Source: Temnothorax longispinosus (taxonomy: Eukaryota > Arthropoda > Insecta > Hymenoptera > Formicidae). Taken from it: DNA of 64,000 nt. The translations under genes were made by a program, and so were the position numbers. Each line of letters opens with the position of its first letter. Positions within the stretch are counted from its first letter, which is position 1. This document shows positions 1-11,161 of the stretch, in pieces. The notes beneath the pieces are model-generated. The model ran no database searches. It saw nothing but the letters and a program-made list of their open reading frames with translations, and was not told where the DNA came from. Where the stretch lies: contig NC_092363.1 of assembly GCF_030848805.1 (NCBI RefSeq), positions 22,228,600 through 22,292,599 on the forward strand, in the 5' to 3' direction.

Positions 1-390
1 CATCGCACGAAACATTACCCTCCGCAGGATGGTCATCAACGAGATTATCTTATCTTTTACAGGATATCGAATCACCACTACTGCTGCTAAGAGTAAACAG
101 CGCTGAGTTCGTTCAATAAATCTCGAAAGTGCACATTGTGCTCTAGCGCGTTAGCCGCGTTATGAAAGCACAATGAAGGATGAGATGTGTAGAAGTAGTA
201 GTAAAAGCACAAACTGTCAAAATTTTAATGGATTTTCTGGGGCATTTAAAATAGATATTCTCTTAGGAAAGATCTCAAGAAAGAACGAACTATAAAGATA
301 TTTAAACGTAATAATGAGATCTTGTTTGCTGAAGACTTTCAGGTATAGCGTTGACTTTAAATTTTGGCTGGGAGAGTTTGCTAATAATTG

Positions 391-392
<2 letters not shown>

Positions 393-445
<53 letters not shown>
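393..445. repeat. (AT)n microsatellite
   Basis: An uninterrupted run of about 26 AT dinucleotides. It generates a spurious isoleucine/tyrosine-repeat reading frame on the minus strand, which I do not call as a gene. Confidence 0.97.
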
Positions 446-452
<7 letters not shown>

Positions 453-3400
453 AATGAAGTTAAGATACGTCAAGGTATACATTTTAAGAGTACAATTTTT
501 TGTAATTACGGGATAACGGATAAAAATAGCGGTCATGTCGCGCATTTTACTCGCCGCGGCAACTTCCGGATTAGTTAATCCGAAGGCACGCAATGGCCGT
601 CGTTTATCTTCGCGTTTACTGTTACGTCTTACCGTCGACGGTCTTCGCAATTCAAAATGTAATTCCATTTGAACGATCGTTAAACCTCAAGATTGAATGC
701 GTGCGGCCGATAAATCCCTAACGATATCGGTAGTTAACTCGTGTAAGGAATCGCGTTAAGTCTATTAAATGAATAAATTACGGTCGCCGAATGCGGTCCC
801 TGAATTCGTACCAGCATCACGGGGGCCAGACGCGAGAAATAAATTGCGGTGCATTAAACGGAATAACAAATTCTCATCCCGAAATGCCAATCGCTGTTGG
901 ATGTCTCATTTATCTTATCTTTACTTAAAATAATTAGTATATACATATAAAATATGCTTTCTTGTCCTCCAAAATAATGTTGACAAGTAAAATTTACTAT
1001 TATAAGAAAGTTCGAGCTTCAAATTCGATGAATCTTAATGTCACATTCCAAGACTCATATAAATGTAAAATAATCATCTAGCAAATATTAATTATATACG
1101 TACAAGCAATAGCTATATGTACAATAAAATAATTCACAGCGATAGAACACAATTTAACAAAGTAACAAGAGAAAAGTGGATTTTGAGAGTCAAACGCGGC
1201 TAGCTATACGTGAGTTAACTTTATGTAACATTTAATTAACAATTCAATACAAAGTTATAATTCTATACAAAGTTATAATACGTTTCGACTCTATTTTGAG
1301 CCATCTTCACAGCGAAGCGGTAACAGATAAATTAATACAATTTAATTTATTTTACAAAGAACAAAAAAGAACAAAAAAGTTGATTTAGTTTAGCTTACAC
1401 ATTTAAATAAAAATATAGCTAATACAAGTACCAAAAGGAAAAACTGTATCATATGAACCTTTGTGTATGTATTTCGGATCATATAAATCTTGTGTATGTA
1501 TTTTATACACCCAAGTATCTGACAAAACTTTGATGCAACACAGCGAGAAGCATTCGAAACGAAAAGACGCAAATGCGCAATTAATATAATTGGTCTCGTT
1601 ATTATAAATGTCACTGTCGCGAACGGCGGCGACGCGACGAAGTGAAAATAAGTGAGCAAATAACGGCGGGCATTGACAAACGAGAGTGCAGAAACGAGTG
1701 ACGTCGCTGACCCGTCTTCGCCTCTGCCGCGAGTTCTCCTCTCGCGCTCGCGAGTGGCCCATTCTCTCGGCGAGCACAAAGCGATTTCCCTGCTTTGGTA
1801 CTGATCGATGGATCCGCCAGATCGGGATTGATGAGAAAAGAATGGAGAGCGAGAAAGGAAGAGATGGAATCGGTGAAGGGGAAAAGGACGCGTTGAAATC
1901 ACGCATTAATCAAGGTAGATCAAGCAACAAAGGAGAGGAGGAAAACCTGGTGGATCGTTGTACGTCGAAAAAAAGTAACTTTGCATAAATTCACCATCTG
2001 GCAACGCCGTTCCGTTTATGATTACGCGCGATACACCTGCGTTCTCGGAAGCAAATAAAATCCTTCTTGGTTTTGACGGATTTAAGCTTAGGGATCATAC
2101 ACGGTAGATGGGGTTTGTTCGCGTACAACGAAAGCAGAAATCGATAAGATAAACTTAATTTAAGATCAAGATTTTACATTAATCTTTGTTAAAGCTTTTA
2201 ATTACGTATTAGTAGTATCGGTCTGTCAAATCGAATTCTCGAGATGCATTTATATGTTTGTTATAAAAGAACGAAAACAAAATTGTAATAAATTAGTGCT
2301 AATTTCTTTTAATAATAAAAAAAATTTATATTCTTTCCAATCATTAAATAGAGTTTGTAAGAACTGACTGTGAGAAATATTTTCATTAACGTATTTACTA
2401 AAATGGTCTCCCAGAGCGACAAATAGAATATTAAGCTGTTTCCATAAAATACATAGCCACTTATTGCTAATATTTATTCAGGTGCAAAAATTGCAATCAA
2501 TTGTTACGTATTGCGTCCTGCATTTATGCATGAAATTATTAACATATGTCCATACAATTTGATGGCACGCCAATTTCACTGATCATCGCGCGATTACGAT
2601 AAGAAGACAGTTGAGATTAAATGCATCATCCTGTAAAGTGATCGAGATTATGTTCGGCGCTGCATCCGTGCATCGATGAGTCTTGAATTATGCACACCGG
2701 CATGCCAGTGCAGTGCTGCAAGCTGCTGCCGTCAGTGTTCATCGAATGTATCGAGATACCGCGTACATATAACGCTATTATAAGCTGTCCCAACATGTTT
2801 GTGCAACCGAAACGCTTGAACAGTTCGATGCAGCGAGCTTGAAGCACACGCCTATACAATACCTTCATTGTTGTATATTTTAAGTCCTCGAAACCACGAA
2901 GGCCGCAGGACAGGTGAAACGAATCAGGTATAGCCGGTAATGCGAAAGGAGAACGAAAGGCATTGCCTACGGGGGCTGCGAGAAGAAAATTCGTTGCTTA
3001 CAGCTCGCAGATAGGGCGTTTATCTCTTTCCAGGTCAGAAAAGGCACGGGGAAATCTCGCGGGAGACGTCTCAGAATTAAGTGCGCATTCGAGGGAAAAG
3101 TGTTTCCAAGGGAGCGTTTCCGTCTCACTCGGCTTGGTACATTAAATGCACCACGTATAAATAACGTAATCCATTAATTATGCCTTTTCGATAAATGGTC
3201 GCGAGGACAGTCGTCCATTTTTCTGAAGAAATACTTAAGAACTGATTAATTGCAGTAAGTGCGCGCAAATAATTTACCTTGCAATAATTTCCATCGTTAA
3301 ATGCAATTATTAAACAATCTATATACGATGTTTTAAAATCCAGATAAATCCAGATAAGTTATAATGATAATGATAATAACAGATGTTATCCAGTCGTTTC

Positions 3401-3645
3401 AGACAAATAAATTTCTAGCTCATTGGGTCGCATATAGCAGCGTTTGCAATAATCTCGTCGAAACGCTGTTATCCATTGATATCCGCTGCGATAATAATAT
3501 TAATAACAATGATGTGATAAAACTTTTGCTTTAATTTAAATGAAGCTTTACATCTGATTTTTTTCGAAATATCATTACATCACGTAATCGTATCTTTTGT
3601 TACATATTGTAATCGCAGATTTTTTATCACACATAATATCTCAAC
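446..3645. other. Non-coding stretch, no gene seen
   Basis: I see no supportable coding exon on either strand. Overlapping frames at 1390-1990 on both strands are antisense images of a GA/CT-rich, CpG-rich patch and look like no family I recognise. The only repeat noted inside is the Penelope-style copy at 1160-1375. Confidence 0.6.
1160..1375. repeat. Dispersed repeat, Penelope-like style, copy 1
   Basis: This segment shares several blocks, in the same order, with 34448-34712. Shared blocks include the run around agtaacaaga, the gagagtcaaacgc block, tacgtgagtta, taacatttaatta followed by aattcaatacaaa, and the block cgtttcg-ctct-ttttgag-catcttca. The last block, read on the minus strand, gives GAAGATGGCTC then GAGTCGAAACG, a short stem flanked by a hammerhead-like core. 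Such blocks are known from Penelope-like retroelement ends, and that assignment is inference. Unlike copy 2, this copy is not a full foldback. Confidence 0.55.
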
Positions 3646-3755
3646 AACTTTAAAACTTTTGATGTTTCATCAGCTCAGCTTCTTCACTTACTGCAGATAT
3701 AACTCTGTGCATGTAACATGATATACGAAAAGTACGTGAGAGTCTCAATATTACT
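3646..3755. repeat. Direct duplication, copy A
   Basis: About 110 bp that recurs about 680 bp downstream at 4325-4412. Both copies carry the order aaacttttgatgtttca, agcttcttcacttactgc, gtaacatgatata, gaaaagtacgtgagagt and tcaatatta. Copy B lacks about 18 bases found between the second and third blocks here. Confidence 0.8.
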
Positions 3756-4324
3756 GACAAAAAACGAATGCTTCGAGTCATTTTCTCTCCAGAGAGGTCA
3801 CATCATCTTTCATCGGGATTTTGCTGAAATTTTTGCATTTCTTGTCGTCAATTCCTTTAACCTCACGGCATGTTTTCCGGAAGTCTATTTGTATGGCCGG
3901 TAGGAAGTGCTGCAGAAGACCGGGCTTATATACGTAACGAAATTGTCGGTCGAGGACAATGTCGTGCCTGTCGCCGCGGAAACTGTAATGATCTTGCGAG
4001 GACAATAGACTCTCTTCGAGAACCTCCGTTTACATATGTCACTGAACAGTTGCTGATGAAGTACATTGTTGTAATTATACGTGAATCGAAAATATATAAT
4101 GTTATATTAAATATTAACCGTATAGAATAATTTTTAAATACATTGAAATTTCAACGATATTCTTTACAAAAGTCCTGTACATCTTTTTTAAATAATCTTA
4201 ATGCCTAAAATAATATAAATTCAATAAGATTTTTAATCAGTACCTAACTTTTATTCTGATACCACTAAAAATTCAAAAAATTTCTTCAAACAAAACGTAA
4301 TTCTCAATTATTAAATCAGGAAAT

Positions 4325-4412
4325 AACTTCGAAACTTTTGATGTTTCAGTTTAGCTTCTTCACTTACTGCGTAACATGATATATGAAAAGTACGTGAGAG
4401 TTTCAATATTAC
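4325..4412. repeat. Direct duplication, copy B
   Basis: Second copy of the segment at 3646-3755, same orientation, with scattered substitutions and one internal deletion. The two copies look like an old local duplication. Confidence 0.8.
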
Positions 4413-4840
4413 GAGATACTTCTATAGATGATAACGGTTGATTATTACGATTGGTAAATTGCGATCTGCGAAAGGGATAAGAGTCGGTACTTCCATGGAT
4501 ATGCATAGCGACGTGTTCAGCGATTTTCCAAGAATATTACCGTTTGGCTAACGATGTTTCCAACGAGCTCTTCGAATGCGCAAGATATACGAAACGGAGG
4601 TGCACTTTGAGACAAGCGAAATTATTGTTAGATGGTTATGAAAGACAAGCGCGTCTAGAATCTCTAACAGTCCAGAACTTTATTATGATAGAATAATTAC
4701 ACACATTTGCAATGCGGCTACAGAAAAGATCGATTTTTTAAATCTTCTCCTAAACATCTCATGATTATAATGCGAAGGATTATAAATAACTTTCATGACA
4801 ATCAGTTTCGATAAAAGTTGCAATTAAAATATAAGTTTAG

Positions 4841-5420
4841 AAATACAGTCTTCAATTATTGAACTTTTATATTACATTTTGATATCTTCTTATATCTTCG
4901 GTAAGAACTCTTTTGATTTTTTTTATCTGGAAAAATGTACACCCTTACAGGGGATAATGGAGAAACTTGAAGGTCGGCAGCTGCGTAAATACAGTCTTCA
5001 ATTATTAAATATTCACATTACGTTTTCATCTCTTTTTATATCTTCAGTGAGAACGCTTGATTTCTTTATCTCGAAAAGTGTACACCCTTACAGGTATAAA
5101 AGAGAAACTTGAAAGTCGGCAGCTGCGTAAATACAGTCTTCAATTATTAAATATTCACATTACGTTTTCATATCTTCTTATATCTTCAGTGAGAACGCTT
5201 GATTTCTTTATCTGGAAAAGTGTACACCCTTACAGGGCATAATGGAGAAACTTATATAGGTGGGCGGCTGCATAAATACAGTCTTCAATTATTAAATTTT
5301 CACATTACATCTTGATCTTTTCTTATACCTTCGGTAAGAACTCTTGACTTCTTTATCTGAAGTGTACACCCTTACAAAGGTGTAACTTGTAGGTGTAACT
5401 TGTAGGTTGGCGGGCGCGTA
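4841..5420. repeat. Minisatellite, four ~145-bp units
   Basis: Four head-to-tail units begin with aaatacagtcttcaattatt at 4841, 4987, 5129 and 5274, so periods are 146, 142 and 145 bp. Each unit also has a block near gtacacccttacag and ends with a gcggctgcgtaaat-like join. The middle two units are the most alike and the outer units have diverged. Open frames of 60-77 codons run through the units but contain no recognisable domain. Confidence 0.93.
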
Positions 5421-6460
5421 AATCATCACGTCGGTCGATGATTCGATCGACGTACGATGCCCCAGGTGGTCTATTCTCGTATTATCGGAAAACAATGAAT
5501 CTAATGTCGTCATAGGACCAGTATGGAGCGCGTAAAAAGTGCTAAAAACTCTATCCGAGTTTGGAGAACGGACGAAGCATATAAATACAGTCGTATCTGA
5601 GCGTGTGCATCGCACAATGCTTTTCCAATATCAAAGATCTAAACAATGATAATCTGCATCCATTGCGTAAAATATACACAATGACATTTTGCGATAAAAT
5701 TGGATATTTACGAGAGAGAGATTCCGTATTTCATTTTTCGTCCAATTAATATATATGTAATGTATATATGTACAAACAGAATGAGGGAAATATGCAATTA
5801 TTTGTAACGTTCAAATTGTGACTCTTTATCGCAAAAAATTATAATATTTATAAGAATTAGTGATATCAGAAGCGTGAGTGTAATTATTATATCGTTATAA
5901 TATTATTATTATATCGTTTTATTATTGTCCCTTCGTCTCGATAGATTATACACGATATAATGATACTAAAAGCACTTGCTACTTTTCGAATGTCATACAG
6001 CAGAAAGGATGATTGCGCATCGCGAAATTCACGAGGGATATAAAATTTCCAACCGCGATACTGTAATGCACCTCGAGCATAACGACGTCGGGAATCGTAA
6101 AGTCGCAAATCAAAGCGCAACGTCATCCGGATCTGCTTAACATGCATGGAATTTTTCAATAAAGAAAAGCAGTATGAAGCAGTCAGTTTTTCTCGTGCAA
6201 AATCGCAACTGACGGTTTCGGGGAATATCCATTTGCTTGTTCGAACGAGCGATGCGTTTAGTCTCGATTTTTACCCAATTAAATAAACGCGCGCGCGAAA
6301 GTACGATTATTTGCGGATCGCGAAACCGAGTCGAGTGCGTACAATGCATCTCTATGACAGAATACGACAACTGCAGGTGATCGCAATCAATTTTCCATTG
6401 TGATATTTTTGTCACGTCGTGTCACTTCGGATTTCGCATTCGTTTTTAATTGACACGATA
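5421..6460. other. Non-coding stretch, no gene seen
   Basis: Minus-strand frames of about 90-107 codons (5292-5615, 5887-6159, 6137-6415) show no domain, membrane pattern or conserved motif. I see no splice structure that links them. Confidence 0.5.
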
Positions 6461-6910
6461 AATTAATTCCCAACCGACTGACTATTTTGAGCACGCGTGC
6501 TTAGAACGTAAAGACATAAATACGTTCGAACAAAAGGAATAACATAAATCTAATACGAAGTAGAGAGATACAATTGAGACAATACACTTGATAAAGCATT
6601 AATCTCAGTGTCAATTTTATTATTATTTTATTATTGATCAGTAAATTATTCCGTTGAATATAAATCATGCATTTAATATCGACTGAATTAATCCTCAACC
6701 GACTATTTTGAACACGCGTGCTTGGAACGCAAGACGTAACTACGAGACATAAATACAGCAGATACGTTCGAACAACGGGAATACGAATAAATCTATTACG
6801 AAGTAGAGAGATACAATCGAGATGATACCCTTGATAAAGCGTTAATATTAATATCAATCTTATTATTATAAATTTATTATTGGTAAAGTTAATATAAATA
6901 ATGCACTTTA
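6461..6910. repeat. Tandem duplication, two ~225-bp units
   Basis: Unit 1 starts near 6461 and unit 2 near 6685. Both contain, in order, caaccgact, gactattttga-cacgcgtgctt, acgttcgaaca, tacgaagtagagagatacaat, cttgataaagc and a tattatta-rich tail. The second unit has a short insertion before the acgttcgaaca block. Confidence 0.9.
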
Positions 6911-9900
6911 TGTTGGACTAAATGTGAATTATAAGTTGCGCATATTCTTTTCGAATAGTTGCGTTTTTTGACACACACAACTTCGTTGATTTTTAGTTTG
7001 ATTCACTTTGTTATTTGTTCAATTAAAAAAAAAGGTTCGTTCTTCTTTCACATTAAATTAGTTATGGAAATATGGTAGGATCGTATGTCTTTTCGGCGAA
7101 TTATACTTTTTGCCTTGGCGAAACCAGCCACCCTAACGGTTGACCTATTTCCAATGTCAACGATCCCATCGATCAATCAATCGAGCATTTAGATCGGTCG
7201 AGGCTAATACGACACGACGAGGGATGAGATGGAGAGCCGGGAGGTTTCTGTGTGGATCTCTGGGCACTCGAGCGCTAATGAAAACCTATGCCCACACTTT
7301 TTCCATTCAAGTTGCCTATCGAGTCAGTGTTGATCAATCTCTTTTTTTTAAATGACGTATATTATTTTTTAAATATCAAACGGATTTATAAATTGACAGC
7401 TATAAATATATGTGCATTATATTTTTGTATATTTTTAATGTTAATTTTTAAAACGATATAAAATTGTTCTATTACAGAAATAATTTTCTGAGAAATAGAG
7501 AAACCTAAATTCAAAATTTCATTTTTAAGGCGAAAATCTAGATCGAATAGTCCTATTTATTGTTAGAAGTTTTGATTCGATTTAGTTTATTTCGTAAGTT
7601 GCTTGTTTGTTAAAGTACACTACAAAATTTGTAGAAAAAGTTTCGTCCCGCGCGGAATGTTGGGTTGAAGAACACGTTACTATACGTACTGCAGTAATGT
7701 GCGGACCGGTAGTGCATAGCAAGTGCACTCTACGTAACTGCCGAAGCGCATCTGTGCAACATACATGCGGTCCGATGCAGCAGAATCGAGCGCGGACCAG
7801 TGTATGTATGTACACCAAATTGCCGGCAGCTCAATGATTAATCGCTTCTTGCAGTTGCTTACAATCTCTAATTACATTACCACCGTGATACCCTCCGCGT
7901 GCGTTATACGGCGCGTTCAGAGAATTGCTCATTTCCTGCCGATTATTCCGTCATTTCCTATAAATTGTACGTTAAATTTAACGGTGTCTCTCTTTCTCAG
8001 CAAAAATTGATTAAAAGAAAATTGTATCTCGTTTTGAACGTTAGAGCTATTTTCGTAATTGCGCACGGCAGTATGCACAAATACATCAAGATATTAAAAA
8101 TTTTCATCTTCCTTTAACAGCATTTATCTACGTAAATCATTTGCACAAAAGAAAACAATTATGAAAACAGATTACATATATCTATAAAATAAATACGCAA
8201 TCCTTGAAGATTTAAAAAAAAGAATTGTAACTCTGAGCAAAAGATTACAATTCCGCGAATAGTAAAGGAAACAAAGTATCTTAGACAAAAGTATAGACCT
8301 GATTTCGCACATCGGGAAAGAAGTCTTATTATAAATAAGCCTCGTATTAAAAAATTAACCCATTTCATAATAAAAATCATCCATTAAAATAAATGCCGAA
8401 TATTTGTTGAATAAATTGGTGAAACGAAGAGAAATATCCGTCTAATATAAAAATTGATAACACGCGTATTTATCGGTTAAAATACACTTCGATGCAACAA
8501 GACGCAACGGGATGAAATCAAGCGTGAACTGTACACCCAAATTGTACTGAACGAACTCTATGTATTTGCACTTCGTTAACTCATGCGGCGACTATATTGA
8601 CTTTTTCCCGATACGTCCGCTTCTCAATCAAGCGTATGATATACTACCTTATAAATTTACGAAACCTGCAAGCACCTCGTCAAGATTTATATCGAGAAAA
8701 AACCTGCGTCGTAATTATGAACATGTCTAATGTTTCAAATAAACAAAGTACATTCAGATATTAAGTCAACTGATTTAATTAGCGCGACAAATAATATTTT
8801 GTCGATTCAATATTTATTGTTTGTTAATCACATCGACGAATTTTAACGTTTCAACTTATTATATCACATAATTTATTCGGCAAAACTGATATTTGCTTGG
8901 ACGAGAAAGTATATCTTCTGTTCGCCCAGACAGTTTTCTTCATTTTTAAGCATAATTTCGTTTTCTTAAAACACAATTATAAACATGTATTCATATGTTA
9001 ACAATAGTTAAAACTATTTAACTATGATCAACTTTTTATTTAACCATTTCATAAAAAAATTAGCTAATTACTTTAATTAGCTAACATTTTCAATCGTCAT
9101 ATATAATTCCGGCTTTTATGTTTTACGCGTTTATTATTATGATTTGTATACGCGTAGAGAGTTATTTTATTACCAAGAAGTTTGCCATATATGTCACTGT
9201 TGCACTGAAATGAAATTTAGTCATCGGGTGAAATGCGTTGGCACCCGCTTGTAAAACACTGCAGGTGACGTCACGGAAACGACATGTAAGCGCATTGTTC
9301 ATATGCAAGTGTTGGAATGTGTAAAACATTATACATATAAAATTTCACCAAAGTCGTTATGCGAAACGTTCGCGAAGCAACGCGCATTTTACATATAACG
9401 TTAAATACATCGAGTTAAATACAGCGCACTGAAATACAATGCACTTCCTCGTTGCCTTTTGCCTCATCTTATTTATGATTGCAGCAAATTTTACACCGTC
9501 AAAATAACGAGATATTAAACGGGCTGTTGAGTTTGTATATTTGCGACGTAAAATATGAGATTAGCTTTCAATTCCGTTATGAAATTAGCAGTTTACGACT
9601 AATTGCTATATGTTAAAATAATATTTTAACGATCAAAAGAAAATTTGAACGATTTATTATCGTTATATGCAATATTCGTCAAGCTATTGTTGAATCATGA
9701 AAGCTTTAATATTTCATAACTTCCATAAAAATTATGGAACAAAGAAAGAAAAAGTATATAAATGCTACGAGATGGATAATAATATTTCGTATTTAATACT
9801 CATTTTTAAACTCATTGTATTTATAAAATAATTTTTTCTCTATAAATAAAATTCTCTTCTAAATATTTCTAAAAATATAGAAATCTTATACATTTTCGAT

Positions 9901-10114
9901 AAATTAAAAATGGAATTAAATTAATAAATGGAATTAAATTAATACTTTAAATATCGAATAATTTTTTCTGTAAGAGCTGATAATAAATGAAAAATATTGA
10001 TATGCATGAAAATATTATTTTTTACATAAAGAATCAGATTCATATATACATAATTTATTTTTTTCTAAGTACTCATAAATAGATAAATCTTTATAAAAAA
10101 ATAGAATATTAAAA
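6911..10114. other. Non-coding stretch, no gene seen
   Basis: AT-rich sequence with a modest CpG-rich patch around 7080-7850. Overlapping frames on both strands at 7582-7837 are mutual shadows with no recognisable protein. No transposon ends or long tandem arrays were spotted. Confidence 0.5.
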
Positions 10115-10168
10115 GACACGGTAGTGTCTCGCGCCAAGTACACGCGCAGCGAGACCGCACCGTGTATC
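10115..10168. other. Imperfect 54-nt hairpin
   Basis: The arm gacacggt-agt-gtctcgc pairs with gcgagac-cgc-accgtgta across a loop around ccaagtacacg. The stem has 7-8 bp, a 3x3 internal loop, then 7 bp more with GC pairs near the loop. It could form an RNA hairpin or a cruciform. It is shorter than a typical animal pre-miRNA and I recognise no known miRNA in it. Confidence 0.4.
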
Positions 10169-10497
10169 TTTACGCGATTCGTCGAGTTGCAAACACTCGA
10201 GTTAATAGATCCTGATCTCAATAATCGCTCAACTTATCATGTTCTAATAGAGATGGGCGTGACAGATATCAGTTAATATTAGGTCTTATTAATTGTAAGG
10301 AGCAAGCTCGAGGCAAGCTTTTCGAAAGCAATATCTCTCTCTATCCGACCAGCATTATTTTCTTTATAGCGAAGATCGTACCAAAGAAAACAATAGTATC
10401 GGCTTACATATCTCAAAAGACAGGCGTACATATTCTAAATTGAGAAGAAACTCGCGAAGGCATGAGTATAAAAAGTCTCGGTTAGGTGTGAAATCCC

Positions 10498-10501
<4 letters not shown>

Positions 10502-10567
<66 letters not shown>
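10502..10567. repeat. (GT)n microsatellite
   Basis: Uninterrupted run of 33 GT dinucleotides. On the minus strand it gives a spurious threonine/histidine repeat. Confidence 0.97.
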
Positions 10568-10568
<1 letters not shown>

Positions 10569-10910
10569 CGATATTAAGGAAACTTACTCTCGTGTCCGCA
10601 AAAACTGACGATTGGCCAATTTCCACCATCATTGAGGGACAGCTTGAAGTTACCCGAAATTGAGTGTATGTCGAGGACGATAGCGGGGGATGGAATCTTG
10701 CGAGAGCGTGAAGAGAGCGTGAAGTGGAGTTTAAAAGAAGAAAGACAGAGTGCAAAGAAAGAGCAAGGTAGGTAACGAGACAGAACTGACAAGATAGAAT
10801 TTTGAGAGGTAGAAGACGAAGGAAAGAGAAAAGGAGAAGGGAGAAAAAGAGAAACGGATACGGAGTGGGAAGCTGGCGAGGGCGAGAGGAAACTCGAGAG
10901 AGAAATACCG

Positions 10911-10929
10911 AGAGAGAGAGAGAGAGAGA
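10911..10929. repeat. (AG)n microsatellite
   Basis: Short AG run inside the purine-rich segment at 10.7-11.0 kb. Confidence 0.9.
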
Positions 10930-11150
10930 AAGAGGGGGGAAGGACAGAGAGCGAGAGGGAGGAGCAGCGGCAGTTCAGAAGCAAGGGTAGCGAGGGGGAG
11001 GGTCGCGGCTTCGAATCAGGGGTTGCTTTCAGAGGAGCACGCAGTGCTCTCTCGTCTCGCGAGCCGGGAGAACGGGAGAGAACGTGCGTGCCGGCTCGCG
11101 GAAAGAGGGTAAATTTCTCACACCCTCGGCAGACTCCTACCCTCGTGACT

Positions 11151-11161
11151 CCCCCCCCCCC
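11151..11161. repeat. Poly-C run
   Basis: Eleven consecutive C bases on the + strand, a likely site of sequencing or assembly length error. Confidence 0.9.

Noticed and set aside
1390..1990. Overlapping frames of 100-170 codons on both strands
   Set aside because: Mutual antisense shadows in a biased-composition patch, with no recognisable domain.
4841..5420. CRISPR-like array
   Set aside because: The units are long near-identical tandem copies without unique spacers, in animal nuclear DNA. This is a minisatellite.
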